From Methylocystis sp. SC2 (lineage in GTDB: Bacteria > Pseudomonadota > Alphaproteobacteria > Rhizobiales > Beijerinckiaceae): a stretch of 64,000 nt of DNA. The stretch is taken from positions 1,892,501 to 1,956,500 of the forward strand of contig NC_018485.1 of the NCBI RefSeq assembly GCF_000304315.1, written 5' to 3'. A model generated the notes under the pieces. The model saw nothing but the letters and a program-made list of their open reading frames with translations. It made no database searches and was not told the origin of the DNA. Positions 43,742 through 53,033 of this stretch are shown here, one piece after another (within the stretch, counting starts at the first letter, position 1; every line of letters starts with the position of its first letter). The position numbers were made by a program, and so were the translations under genes.

Positions 43742-45504
43742 CGTGGTTGCGCCTCGGCCGTTTCGCGCGACGCGTCCAGAGTCAGATGCAGAACTCGCCG
43801 GAAAAAGCGGTCACCGCTCTTTGGTCCGCCAATATGGATAAACGCCGTCGTCGCGAGTTCCTTTTCGAGGGCGGCGAAGAGCAGCTGCCGGGCGTGGGAC
43901 GAAAGCGAGTCGAGCGCCTCATCGACAATGACGAAGCACGGCTTGTGAAGCAAGATTCTGGTGAAAGCCAGTTCCTGCTGCTCAACATCAGTCAGCTCCT
44001 GTTCCCATCGCGCGACGCGATCGAGCCAGGGAACGAAATGTCCAAGATCAAGCCGCGTCAGCGCGGCCACATAGGCTTCTTCTGGAAAGCTCGTTGGCGG
44101 CAAAGGATAGGAAAGCGAGCTTCGCAGCGACAAGTCTGGAAGGTAAGCGCGCATGGGAACGAAGAGAACGCGCTTTGCAGGCGGCGTGCGGACCATGCCG
44201 CTGCCAGCCGCCCACAAACCGGCGATCGTTTGAAACAAGCGAGTTTTGCCGGACTTGCGTTCGCCGACGATCAGCACGTGTTCGCCGGGCGCAATCTCGA
44301 TGTGGGATTCGCTCAGGGTCGTGTGGCCGGCATAGGACAGGATGCGCAGATCGTCGAGAACAAGAAGATCAATTCCTGTCTCTTCGAAAGCAATGCGGCG
44401 CGCATCTGGAACGGCTTTGTCGAGATCAAGCAGCGCCTCGCGAAAGCCCGTCACGCGATGCAGGGTCGCGCGCCAATCGGCGATGACGCCGGCATTGTCG
44501 ATGAACCAGCGAAGCGATTGCTGCACCTGCGTAAAAGCGCCGACCGCCATCAGCAAGCCGCCGAATGTGAGATTTCCGGCAAAATAGGCGGGCGCGGCGA
44601 CGATAATCGGCGCGACGATGGTGAACCAGCCGTATCCGGCGGTGACCCAGGTCAGATTGGTCGTCGCTGCGACGAGCCGACGCAGCACCGTCAGCAGGCG
44701 ATCAAACTCCTGATGCAGACGGTTTTCCTCGATATTTTCGCCGCGGCAGACGGCGATCGCCTCGATATGTTCATTGACATGCATCAACGCAAAGCGCAGG
44801 TCGGATTCGCGTCCATAACGCTCGGCGCCGAGTTCGACGAGTGGGCGGCCGAGGCGCCAGCTGCCGAAGGAAGCGATGCTGGCATAGAGCAACGCGCTCC
44901 ACACCATGTAGCCTGGAATGGCGATTCTTGTTCCGAAAATGTCGAAGGTCACGCCCGTGGATAACGCCCAGAGCACTCCGATAAAACTTATGAGCAGTAA
45001 GGTGGCCTGTAGCAGGCCGACGCCGAGATCGGTCGAAAGCTCGGCGAGATGTTGCGCGTCGGCATGTATGCGCTGATCGGGATTGACGCCAATTTCGCCC
45101 ATGCCGGCGATGCGGAAGCTACGATGCGGCGTCAGCCACTGAAGGAATAAGTCTCTCGTCAGTGACTCCCGCAATTTTAGCTTGGTCATGTTCGCGAGCC
45201 AAGTCTGCGTGACGTTGAGAACGAGCAGCGCGCCGGCGATGGCCGCGAAGACGATGAGCTGATCCCCGAAGCCGGAGAGATCCTTGCGGGCGAGCGCGTC
45301 ATAAAAGGGCTTGTTCCAAGCATTGAGCCGAATCTGGCCATAGGCCGTGGCGCCGATGATGACCGCAAGACCGGCGCCAAGCCAAATCAGCGCGGACCGC
45401 TGGCGGGACCCCCTCAATGCGTCGAGGGTCAATCTCAAGTGCGACGAGAGACTTTCGGCCGCAATCCTGCGCTCGTTTGACGGCTGGTTCTCTGCATTCA
45501 TCAT
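43690..45504 (-). CDS. SbmA/BacA/YddA-like ABC transporter (permease-ATPase fusion)
   Basis: The protein is 604 residues. The N-terminal ~330 residues are an SbmA_BacA-type membrane domain ('YGQIRLNAWNKPFYDAL', 'NPDQRIHADAQHLAEL'). The C-terminal ATPase has 'LIVGERKSGKTRLF' (Walker A) and 'CFVIVDEALDSLSSHAR' (Walker B). The signature motif is degenerate: 'LTDVEQQELAFTRIL' in place of LSGGEQQ. Family members move peptides or very-long-chain lipids; the substrate here is unknown. It lies between, and opposite to, sugar genes, and its 3' end overlaps the ROK gene. Confidence 0.85.
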   Translation of the reverse strand: MMNAENQPSNERRIAAESLSSHLRLTLDALRGSRQRSALIWLGAGLAVIIGATAYGQIRLNAWNKPFYDALARKDLSGFGDQLIVFAAIAGALLVLNVTQTWLANMTKLKLRESLTRDLFLQWLTPHRSFRIAGMGEIGVNPDQRIHADAQHLAELSTDLGVGLLQATLLLISFIGVLWALSTGVTFDIFGTRIAIPGYMVWSALLYASIASFGSWRLGRPLVELGAERYGRESDLRFALMHVNEHIEAIAVCRGENIEENRLHQEFDRLLTVLRRLVAATTNLTWVTAGYGWFTIVAPIIVAAPAYFAGNLTFGGLLMAVGAFTQVQQSLRWFIDNAGVIADWRATLHRVTGFREALLDLDKAVPDARRIAFEETGIDLLVLDDLRILSYAGHTTLSESHIEIAPGEHVLIVGERKSGKTRLFQTIAGLWAAGSGMVRTPPAKRVLFVPMRAYLPDLSLRSSLSYPLPPTSFPEEAYVAALTRLDLGHFVPWLDRVARWEQELTDVEQQELAFTRILLHKPCFVIVDEALDSLSSHARQLLFAALEKELATTAFIHIGGPKSGDRFFRRVLHLTLDASRETAEAQPRQPPELPLAPQDAPLPP

Positions 45505-45666
45505 CTTAGGACCGATCGCCCCCGCTTCTTGTCGACCGACTGCAACTGCTTTGTGACATTTGTGGTCTAAGAATCTGCTTAGGATAGTTTAAGCATAGAA
45601 CGGATTGTTGCGCCGAAGCGAGGGTCTCGTCCTGTTGCGGCGCACCGCCAAACTGCGAGCGACGCC

Positions 45667-47796
45667 TTGAGCCGTATCGATGCCTTGTTGCACGCGATGA
45701 CGCTGGAAGAAAAGCTTGGCCAGCTCAACCTCGTGACGGCCGGCCAGGCGGTCACTGGACCCGTCGTCTGCGGCGATACGACCAAAGACATAGCAGCTGG
45801 TCGAGTGGCCGGCGTTTTCAACCTTTGGGACCTTGAGGCGCTCATGCGCGCGCAGCGCTGCGCCGTCCAAGAGAGCAGGCTAGGCGTGCCGCTGCTGTTC
45901 GGTCTCGACGTGCTGCATGGATTTCGGACGATTTTTTCCATTCCACTCGCGGAAGCCGGCGCCTTCGATCCTCAATTATGGGAGCGCACGGCGTGCGCCG
46001 CGGCGTTGGAGGCGGCGAGCGAAGGAATCCATCTCACCTTCGCGCCGATGCTGGACGTGTCCCGCGACCCTCGTTGGGGCCGCATCGCCGAAGGGCCCGG
46101 TGAGGATCCGTTGGTGGGAGAAAGATTCGCGCAAGCAAAGATAAGAGGCTTTCAGGGCGACGACTTCTCCCGAATTTTTCCGCTGGCGGCCACCGCCAAG
46201 CATTTTTGCGCCGGCGGAGCCGCGACGGCGGGGCGCGACTACGCAGCCGTGGACGTCTCCGAACGCGCGCTGCATGAAGTCTATCTGCCGCCGTTTCGCG
46301 CCGCCGTGGAGGCGGGCTGTGCGGCGGTGATGACGGCGTTCAACAATGTCAATGGCGTGCCGATGTCGGCACAAGGCCGATTGTTGAACGGATATCTGCG
46401 GAGCCGGCTCAAATTCGACGGCGTCATCATGAGTGATTACACAGCGATCGCCGAATTAGTGGAGCATGGAGTCGCCGCCGATTCGATCGAGGCGGCGGCG
46501 ATCGCGCTCAAGGCCGGCGTCGACATGGATATGGTCAGCGGCGTCTATCTTGCGCATCTGCCGGAAGCGCTCGCGCGCGGGCTCGTCGAGGAGCGCGACA
46601 TCGACGTTGCGGTCGCACGTGTGCTGCAGTTGAAGGAGCGGCTGGGGCTTTTCGACGATCCCTATCGTGTCGCTCGGCTGGACGACAGCGTCAAGGAAAC
46701 TCATTGCATACTGGCGCTGGAAGCAGCGCGGCGGTCAGCGACTCTCCTGATCAACCGCGGGCTTCTGCCGCTTTCCGCGAATCTGCGCCGCATTGCGGTC
46801 GTCGGACCTCTGGCGGATGCGGGCGCGGATATGCTCGGGCCCTGGTCGGCGGCAGGCGGCGCCGAGAATTGCGTCACGATCCTGGAAGGATTGCGCCGCG
46901 CTCTACCGTACTGCGAGATAGCACATCACAGCGGCGTCGCGATCGAGGGCGACGACGAGAGCGGGATCGCGCCCGCCTTCGCTCTGGCGGAAGGCGCCGA
47001 CGCCGTCGTGCTCTGCCTTGGCGAAGCGGCGAGGATGAGCGGCGAGGCCGCCTGCCGCGCCTCTCTGGGACTTCCTGGCAAACAGCGCCAGCTTGCGGAG
47101 CGCGTTATGAGCGCCGGCGCGCCGACAGTCGCGCTACTGTCCTGCGGGCGCCCGCTTGCTGTCCCTTGGCTTTTCAAACGTGCGCAGGCGGTCGTCGCGG
47201 CATGGTTTCTCGGCCACAGGGCAGGCGAGGCGATCGCCGATATTCTGACGGGTCGCTTCAATCCTAGCGCGCGGCTCGCCGTCACCTGGCCGTGTGATGT
47301 TGGACAAGTTCCGATTTTCTATTCGGCGCGCTCGACTGGCCGGCCTTTCGACGCCGCCAATTTCTACACGAGTAGATATCTCGACTGTTCGAACGATCCA
47401 CAATTTCCCTTTGGCCACGGCCTTTCTTTTTCGCGTACGACCTTATCGAATTTGCGCGTCGACTGTGCCGAATTGAAAACGAGCCAAACGACGAGAGTCA
47501 GAGTCGACGTGTGCAACGAGAGCGACATCGCCACCGAGGAAACGATATTTCTTTTTGCGCGCGACAGGGTCGCGAGCGTGGCGCGCCCGCTGATGGAGCT
47601 GAAGGACTGGAAGAAGATCGCTCTACAGCCGCAACAAGGCGCGACCATCGATTTCGTTCTGTGCGCGCAGGCGTTCCAGTTTCCAGGCGAGAATATGGAG
47701 CCTACCGTTGAACCCGGTGGCGTCGACATTTTTGTTGGATTCAGCGCCGATGCGGAGAAACTGCTTTCCGCCCGCCTGCGCATTGTTTCCGCTTAG
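45667..47796 (+). CDS. Glycoside hydrolase family 3 beta-glucosidase (BglX-like)
   Basis: The protein is 709 residues. It opens 'RIDALLHAMTLEEKLGQLNL', then 'LTFAPMLDVSRDPRWGRIAE' and 'GVIMSDYTAIAEL', where the Asp after Ser is the GH3 nucleophile. The GH3 C-terminal domain and a fibronectin-III-like end complete it. No signal peptide is seen, so it is cytoplasmic or the start is mis-set. TTG 45667 is used because homology starts there; ATG 45697 is the alternative. It probably releases glucose from beta-linked oligosaccharides. The GH13 gene follows after 18 bases. Confidence 0.9.
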   Translation: MSRIDALLHAMTLEEKLGQLNLVTAGQAVTGPVVCGDTTKDIAAGRVAGVFNLWDLEALMRAQRCAVQESRLGVPLLFGLDVLHGFRTIFSIPLAEAGAFDPQLWERTACAAALEAASEGIHLTFAPMLDVSRDPRWGRIAEGPGEDPLVGERFAQAKIRGFQGDDFSRIFPLAATAKHFCAGGAATAGRDYAAVDVSERALHEVYLPPFRAAVEAGCAAVMTAFNNVNGVPMSAQGRLLNGYLRSRLKFDGVIMSDYTAIAELVEHGVAADSIEAAAIALKAGVDMDMVSGVYLAHLPEALARGLVEERDIDVAVARVLQLKERLGLFDDPYRVARLDDSVKETHCILALEAARRSATLLINRGLLPLSANLRRIAVVGPLADAGADMLGPWSAAGGAENCVTILEGLRRALPYCEIAHHSGVAIEGDDESGIAPAFALAEGADAVVLCLGEAARMSGEAACRASLGLPGKQRQLAERVMSAGAPTVALLSCGRPLAVPWLFKRAQAVVAAWFLGHRAGEAIADILTGRFNPSARLAVTWPCDVGQVPIFYSARSTGRPFDAANFYTSRYLDCSNDPQFPFGHGLSFSRTTLSNLRVDCAELKTSQTTRVRVDVCNESDIATEETIFLFARDRVASVARPLMELKDWKKIALQPQQGATIDFVLCAQAFQFPGENMEPTVEPGGVDIFVGFSADAEKLLSARLRIVSA

Positions 47797-47814
47797 CGCG
47801 GCGGGAGGCGCATC

Positions 47815-49401
47815 ATGTCCAATGACTGGTGGCGAACGGCGACGATCTATCAGATCTATCCACGCTCCTTTCAAGATACGAATGCCGACGGCGTCGGCGA
47901 CCTCAATGGCGTGCGTTATCGGCTCGATTATCTCGTCTGGCTGGGGATAGACGCGATCTGGCTTTCGCCTTTCTATCCGTCGCCGATGCATGATTTCGGC
48001 TATGATGTTGCGAACTACTGCGACGTCGATCCGCTATTCGGATCCCTAGATGATTTTGACGCGCTTGTCTCGGCGGCGCATGCAAAAAGCTTGAAGATCA
48101 TCATCGACTTCGTGCCCAACCACACGTCGAATGAACATCCGTGGTTTCTCGCGAGCAGAAGCGGGCGCGATAATCCTCTGCGTGACTGGTATCTCTGGCG
48201 CGACGCCCAGCCCGACGGCGGCCCGCCCAACAATTGGTTCAGTCACTTCGGCGGCAGCGCTTGGAGTTGGGACGAGAGAACGCAGCAGTATTATTTGCAT
48301 TCATTCCTGCCTGAGCAGCCCGATCTCAACTGGCGCAATCCGCAAGTGCGCGCCGCAATGTACGACGTGCTGCGCTTCTGGCTGCGGCGCGGCGTCGACG
48401 GTTTTCGCGTCGACGTCATCTCGCACATTGTTAAGGACGCCGCCTTCCGGGACAATCCGGCCAATCCGAATTTCGCCGGCGAGGGGCCGGATATTGCTCG
48501 GCTTGCGCAGACCTATTCGTCCGATCAGCCTGAGGTTCACGACGTGATCGCGGAGATTCGGCGAGTCGTCGATGAGTTTCCCGACCGGGTGCTGATCGGC
48601 GAAATCTATCTGCCGATCGAGAGGCTGGTCGCATATTACGGCAAAGAGCTTGGCGGGGTACACCTGCCGTTCAATTTTCAGTTGCTCGACGCGCGCTGGG
48701 ACGCCGCGACGATCGCCAACATCATCGAAATGTATGAAGCGGCTTTGCCGCCGGGCGCCTGGCCGAATTGGGTGCTCAGCAATCACGACAGGCCGCGTAT
48801 CGCCGCGCGCGTGGGCGCCGCTCAAGCGCGGCTCGCAACGATGCTACTCTTGACGCTGCACGGTACGCCGACGCTCTATTATGGCGATGAGATCGGAATC
48901 GGCCACGTCGATATTGCGCCGGAACGCGCGCAGGACCCCTGGGGCATGCGAGAGCCCGATCTTGGCGTCGGCCGCGATCCGTCGCGAACGCCGATGCAAT
49001 GGGACGCCAGCGCCTTCGCAGGATTCTCGACGCGCGAGCCCTGGCTTCCGCTCACGCCTGACTTTGCGACACGTAACGTTGCGACAATGCGTGAGGACGA
49101 CATGTGTATTCTCCGCCTCACCAGCAAGCTGCTTCATTACAGACACGCGCACTCCGCGCTCGGCATAGGTTCTCAGCGGCTGCTTCACGCAAGCGATCAT
49201 GTTCTTGCCTATGAGCGGCTTCAGGGCGCCGACCAGATTTTGGTCGCGCTGAATTTTTGTCATGACACCCGAAGTTTTTCGCTACCAAATGGTCTTTCCG
49301 GCGCGGTCGCGCTGTCGACACATAGCGGCCGAAGCGGTGAGCGTGTCCACGCTAAGCTCGAACTTCGTGGCGATGAAGGCGTTGTGATCAAGATTGGATA
49401 G
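47815..49401 (+). CDS. Glycoside hydrolase family 13 alpha-glucosidase
   Basis: The protein is 528 residues. It begins 'WWRTATIYQIYPRSFQDTNA' with 'DGVGDLNGV'. The catalytic set is visible: nucleophile Asp in 'GFRVDVISH', acid/base Glu in 'LIGEIYLP', and Asp in 'LSNHDRPR'. This is the oligo-1,6-glucosidase/alpha-glucosidase subfamily, acting on maltose, trehalose-like or sucrose-like substrates. It is cytoplasmic. Spacing of 18 bases to the GH3 gene suggests an operon. With the ROK kinase it would feed glucose into metabolism. Confidence 0.92.
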   Translation: MSNDWWRTATIYQIYPRSFQDTNADGVGDLNGVRYRLDYLVWLGIDAIWLSPFYPSPMHDFGYDVANYCDVDPLFGSLDDFDALVSAAHAKSLKIIIDFVPNHTSNEHPWFLASRSGRDNPLRDWYLWRDAQPDGGPPNNWFSHFGGSAWSWDERTQQYYLHSFLPEQPDLNWRNPQVRAAMYDVLRFWLRRGVDGFRVDVISHIVKDAAFRDNPANPNFAGEGPDIARLAQTYSSDQPEVHDVIAEIRRVVDEFPDRVLIGEIYLPIERLVAYYGKELGGVHLPFNFQLLDARWDAATIANIIEMYEAALPPGAWPNWVLSNHDRPRIAARVGAAQARLATMLLLTLHGTPTLYYGDEIGIGHVDIAPERAQDPWGMREPDLGVGRDPSRTPMQWDASAFAGFSTREPWLPLTPDFATRNVATMREDDMCILRLTSKLLHYRHAHSALGIGSQRLLHASDHVLAYERLQGADQILVALNFCHDTRSFSLPNGLSGAVALSTHSGRSGERVHAKLELRGDEGVVIKIG

Positions 49402-49504
49402 CTGAAACCCGTCGGCCTCTCGTGAGCGCGCGCAAGATTCCGACCCGAAATCAGCCATCATCGCCAAAAAAGCTCTGCGTGCGGCGAGGACGTCCCTACG
49501 CAAC

Positions 49505-50081
49505 TCAAGGCTCTTGGTGATCGGCGCTGTCGCGCTGGCGCAGATAACGGTCGACGCTCTCTTCAATCTGCGCCATCCGTCTCGCCATCTTGGCGTGCGT
49601 GAAATTGCGATCGCGGTTGTTCACTGCCTTGAGTTACTGCCGTCGATCGCCACGCCCGTATTCTGCAAGAGGCTCATGTTCCAGCATAAAGCGACGAACC
49701 TGGCGCAGACTTTCCGGATCGCGGCGCCGTTGTCCTTTTGGAAGTCGGCGATGGTCTTATGATCGGGAACCAAACGGCCAATGAGCCACATCACCTCGAT
49801 ATTGCGAGCGGACTCGCGCTCCATGCGCCGGCTGGACTGCACACGATTGGGGTAGCCGTAGATATAAAGCTTTAGCAGCGTGGAAGGATGATACGACGGC
49901 CGGCCGGTCTCCTTCGCGACCACGCCCTCAAAACCATCCGATGGAGATCGAGGGCTTCCACGCACGTATCGATCACGTGGACGGAATTGTCCTCGCTTAC
50001 CCCATCGTCCAGGCATTCTGGCAAAAGTGTCGGCTGGGACCGATCCGCGCCTTCAACGAAACGTCCCATCGGATCCCCCAT
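49505..50081 (-). pseudogene. IS1182-like transposase, frameshifted N-terminal fragment
   Basis: Reading leftwards from 50081, 'MGRFVEGADRSQPTLLPECL' is followed in another frame by 'GRPSYHPSTLLKLYIYGYPN' and 'MWLIGRLVPDHKTIADFQKD', then in a third frame by 'AVNNRDRNFTHAKMARRMAQ', ending at 49505. At least two frameshifts occur, and the catalytic C-terminal half is missing. The block at 42529-42672 is the C-terminal end of the same transposase family in the opposite orientation. Confidence 0.8.
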
Positions 50082-50726
50082 CAAACGATGTAGGAATCAT
50101 AGCTGACTCGCGCGTTTTGCCACAGCCAGGGTCAAAACCGGACGGAAAAGCGCTCTGTCCTTTCCAAGCTGAGCAAGTCGTGTGAGGCCGGTTAGACGGT
50201 TCGGTTCCCCGCTCCTTTATAAAGCGGCGCTGGCCTCCGCCTTCAATCTCAGCGGAAATTCAGTGCCTTCAGTTGGGGGGAATGGAGGTAGCGGACCTCC
50301 GTTTCCTTCAATCCCCCCATTACCATCTCTCTGAGTCTTACAGACAAATTGGAACCGCCGGCATCCGATTTGCGCGAGAGGATATCCTTTTCTTCGACGC
50401 GCAGCGCGATCGACTTTCAGCAACGGAATTGCGCAGTCATGATCGGAATATGGACAACGCCGGAAGGATTAGACGGCCCAAGAGAGGTTCGGACGCTGTT
50501 GCCGTCTTCAAGAGCGGCGCGATCAGGCAAACATGTCCTGCGAGGGACAAGGATTCTCGGCTGGATTTTCTTCGTCCACATCTTCAGCAAATTGGTGGAA
50601 ATCAAATAGAAAAGCAGGCCTTGCAAGTCGGCCCAGATAGCGCGATTCTTTGTCTCGCGCGCGCCCTAGCTCGCCAAGCCGCGCGCGAAGATCATGCACG
50701 CGAGTGCGCTGACAAGGTCCGAGAAT
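50082..50726. other. 645-base region without a recognised gene, upstream of the recombinase
   Basis: Open frames exist on both strands but match no family I know and lack convincing starts. The notable structure is the nested inverted repeat at 50274-50319. AAGG at about 50714-50717 is the probable ribosome site of the recombinase. Confidence 0.45.
50274..50319. repeat. Nested inverted repeat
   Basis: The outer arms are TGGGGGG (50274-50280) and CCCCCCA (50313-50319). Inside is a hairpin with GGAGGT (50284-50289) and ACCTCC (50295-50300) around AGCGG. It lies about 400 bases upstream of the serine recombinase gene and may be a regulatory or recombination-related structure. Confidence 0.4.
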
Positions 50727-52355
50727 ATGAAACGCGCCGCGATCTACGCCCGCTTCTCGACTGATCTTCAGGATGAACGATCGATCGAGGATCAAGTCAG
50801 TCTTTGCCGAAAATACGCCGAGCGCGAGAGCCTCAATATTGTCGCGGTCTTCGATGATCGCGCTCGCTCTGGCGGATCAATCCTCGGCCGCGACGGTTTG
50901 CTTGCCCTCATGGACAAGGCGCGCGAGCGCGCTTTTGAAGTGATCGTTGTGGAAGCGCTGGACCGCCTCTCTCGCGATATGGAAGACCTCGCCGGCATCC
51001 ACAAGCGCCTGTCGTTCTTGGGTATCGAAATTCGCGCAGTGCATGAGGGCGTAGTCAACACCGTTCTGGTCGGTCTTCGCGGCTTGGTCGGTCAGCTCTA
51101 CCGCGAGGATAATGCGCACAAGGTGCGAAGGGGACAGTCGGGACGCGTCGGCAAGGGCCTCAATGCCGGCGGACTCACATACGGTTACGAGACGGTGCCC
51201 GGCGATCCTGGGAGACGCATGATCGTCGAGGCGGAAGCGGAAATCGTGCGTCACATTTTTCGCGACTACGTCGATGGACGCACGCCGCGCGACATAGCTC
51301 ACGATCTCAATGCGGAGTGCATTGCCCCGCCTCGTGGTAGGGCGTGGAACGCTTCGACGATCAACGGAAACATGCAGCGCGGAAACGGGATTCTAAACAA
51401 TGAGCTATACGCGGGCCGGCTCGTTTGGAACAAAGTCCGCATGGTGAAGGATCCAGACACAGGAAAGCGAATCTCTCGCCCAAACGCCGAGAGCGATTGG
51501 CAGGCGACTGAAGTCCCTGACCTAGCAATCGTCAGCCGAGAACTTTTTGAAGCTGCCCAGAGGCGAAAGAAGGCGCGCAGCGTCTTGCATCCAAGTCAGC
51601 AACGCCGCCCCCGTCACATTTTATCTGGATTGCTCAAATGCGGGGTGTGCGGCGCCGGGATGGCGAGTAATGGCAAGGATCGATCGGGGCGAATTCGCAT
51701 CCGTTGCTCGGCGGCGACTGAGAGCGGGATATGTCCAGATCCCAAGACCTTCTACCTGGACACCGTTGAAGCGGCAGTCCTCAGCGGACTGACGACCGAA
51801 CTCCGCCACCCCGAAGTCATCGCCGAATACGTTCGGACTTATCAAGCCGAACGAAAGCGGCTCGCGGCCGAAGCGAATCGTAGTCGTCTGCGGCTCGAGC
51901 GTCGGCTTGGGGAGCTTAACCGTGAGATTGACCGTCTTGTCGACGCCATCGCGAAAGGTCTGGGAGACCCGGCCGTCCTTGGTCCCAAATCGACGCTTTT
52001 GGACGGAGAACGCAAAAACGTCGCCGCCGCACTTGGGGAGGCGGCTCCCTCGACCGAGGCCGTCGCGCTGCATCCGGCCATGCTCGCGCGCTATGAGGAG
52101 CAACTGACTCGTCTCCAGTCCGCCTTGGCGGGTGGGATCAGAGAGGGTGACACTGAATGTTCGGAGGCGATTCGGGACTTGGTCGAGACAGTGACCGTGT
52201 GCCGGGATAATGCCCGCACTGGCGGCGTCCAGGTTGAGATCACGGGCCGTTTATCGGCGCTACTGGGGGAGCAAGCGTTCCCCAACCGGGTCCGTGGAGT
52301 GTGGGGTAAGATGGTAGCGGAGGAGGGACTCGAACCCCCGACACAAGGATTATGA
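50727..52355 (+). CDS. Large serine recombinase, probable integrase of the ICE
   Basis: The protein is 542 residues. The resolvase domain is 'AAIYARFSTDLQDERSIEDQ' with catalytic Ser in 'ARFST', and 'VVEALDRLSRDMEDL'. A recombinase domain ('GKGLNAGGLTYGYETVPGDP'), a zinc ribbon ('LLKCGVCGAGM' to 'ICPDPKT') and a coiled coil follow. ATG 50727 starts the conserved block. The last ~14 codons ('MVAEEGLEPPTQGL') are the antisense of the tRNA-Met 3' half, so the gene ends inside its likely attachment site. It would catalyse integration and excision at that site. Confidence 0.85.
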   Translation: MKRAAIYARFSTDLQDERSIEDQVSLCRKYAERESLNIVAVFDDRARSGGSILGRDGLLALMDKARERAFEVIVVEALDRLSRDMEDLAGIHKRLSFLGIEIRAVHEGVVNTVLVGLRGLVGQLYREDNAHKVRRGQSGRVGKGLNAGGLTYGYETVPGDPGRRMIVEAEAEIVRHIFRDYVDGRTPRDIAHDLNAECIAPPRGRAWNASTINGNMQRGNGILNNELYAGRLVWNKVRMVKDPDTGKRISRPNAESDWQATEVPDLAIVSRELFEAAQRRKKARSVLHPSQQRRPRHILSGLLKCGVCGAGMASNGKDRSGRIRIRCSAATESGICPDPKTFYLDTVEAAVLSGLTTELRHPEVIAEYVRTYQAERKRLAAEANRSRLRLERRLGELNREIDRLVDAIAKGLGDPAVLGPKSTLLDGERKNVAAALGEAAPSTEAVALHPAMLARYEEQLTRLQSALAGGIREGDTECSEAIRDLVETVTVCRDNARTGGVQVEITGRLSALLGEQAFPNRVRGVWGKMVAEEGLEPPTQGL

Positions 52356-52388
52356 TTCCTCTGCTCTAGCCGACTGAGCTACTCCGCC
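52312..52388 (-). tRNA. tRNA-Met (anticodon CAT)
   Basis: The 77 bases fold into a full cloverleaf on the minus strand: acceptor GGCGGAG/CTCCGCT, D stem GCTC/GAGC, anticodon stem GAGGA/TCCTT with loop ATCATAA, T stem GGGGG/CCCTC with loop TTCGAGT, discriminator A and an encoded CCA. Base pair 1-72 is G-U. The anticodon CAT fits elongator Met; tRNA-Ile with a modified C34 cannot be excluded by eye. Its 3' end points to the recombinase gene, making it the probable ICE attachment site. Confidence 0.93.
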
Positions 52389-52560
52389 CCGAGCCGCCTC
52401 AGCGGTCTGGAAGAATTTGCGATATAGGTCGGCGTCCCCGCGCAAGTCAAGGCTGCGAATTTAGCGCGGCGGCGCCCTGGAGAAGGGTCTTCATCGAAGA
52501 TCGCGTCCAGGGTCCAGGGGAGATTGTTCTCCTTGCCCCAATGCGCGCGTGGGGCCGCCG

Positions 52561-52716
52561 ATGCGTTCCGCGAAGACGCAGATTGGTTCTCCGGAATCTG
52601 CGATCACTCAACAGCCGATCGTCGCGATGATCGAAAATTATCGCGCAGGCCTATTGTGGACCCCCGCCATGAACGATCCCAACATGCATACGGCCGGCGC
52701 CGGCTGGAAATCATAG
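52561..52716 (+). CDS. Short frame, possible gene remnant
   Basis: The 51-residue frame ('SAITQQPIVAMIENYRAGLL' near the middle) has protein-like composition, but no ribosome site before ATG 52561 and no recognised family. It could be the tail of a gene disrupted by insertion. Confidence 0.2.
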   Translation: MRSAKTQIGSPESAITQQPIVAMIENYRAGLLWTPAMNDPNMHTAGAGWKS

Positions 52717-52955
52717 TTCGCGGTTGACGCAGAGCCCGTGCGAAGAGGCGCGGCCGCACGGCCGAAGAGCCTGCGCGCCAGTTGATTTCGGAAGGTGAAG
52801 AGGCGTCAGGATCGGACAGACTCAGAAAGGCGACGAATTCCTTTCACGGATCGACCGGGCGCGAAGGGGAATGGTGCCAGGGGCGTCATCACGAATTTCA
52901 TATAACGATCTGAAATTTAATAGACAATTGTCAGTGTGGAAATCCTAAGGCCAAC

Positions 52956-52983
52956 AAAAAGGCCAACAGCGCTTTTGCTGTTG
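52956..52983 (-). terminator. Intrinsic terminator of the defence locus
   Basis: CAACAGC (52964-52970) and GCTGTTG (52977-52983) form a 7-bp stem with a six-base loop. On the minus strand it is followed by GCC and then T5 (complement of 52956-52960). It lies about 50 bases after the stop of the small defence gene at 53034. Confidence 0.65.
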
Positions 52984-53033
52984 AAAACAGCACGGCTGGT
53001 GCAGCCTCCGCAATCACCTCCAGCGGAATCAAT

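Larger units (their letters stand above)
52389..53033. other. 645-base gap between the tRNA and the defence locus
   Basis: No gene of a known family is seen. It contains a 51-codon frame at 52561-52716 and a terminator-like hairpin at 52956-52983 that serves the minus-strand locus to the right. It may hold the ancestral flank of the tRNA or the left end of the second element. Confidence 0.45.

Noticed and set aside
43738-44964. A 408-codon plus-strand frame
   Set aside because: Antisense to the SbmA-like ABC transporter gene, which shows Walker motifs and membrane segments.
50273-50764. A 163-codon plus-strand frame before the recombinase
   Set aside because: No recognised family, it begins inside the nested inverted repeat and overlaps the recombinase start in another frame.
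52312-52340. A second copy of the tRNA-Met 3' end within the window as the other att site
   Set aside because: I did not see another copy elsewhere in the window, so the left boundary is presumed to lie outside it.
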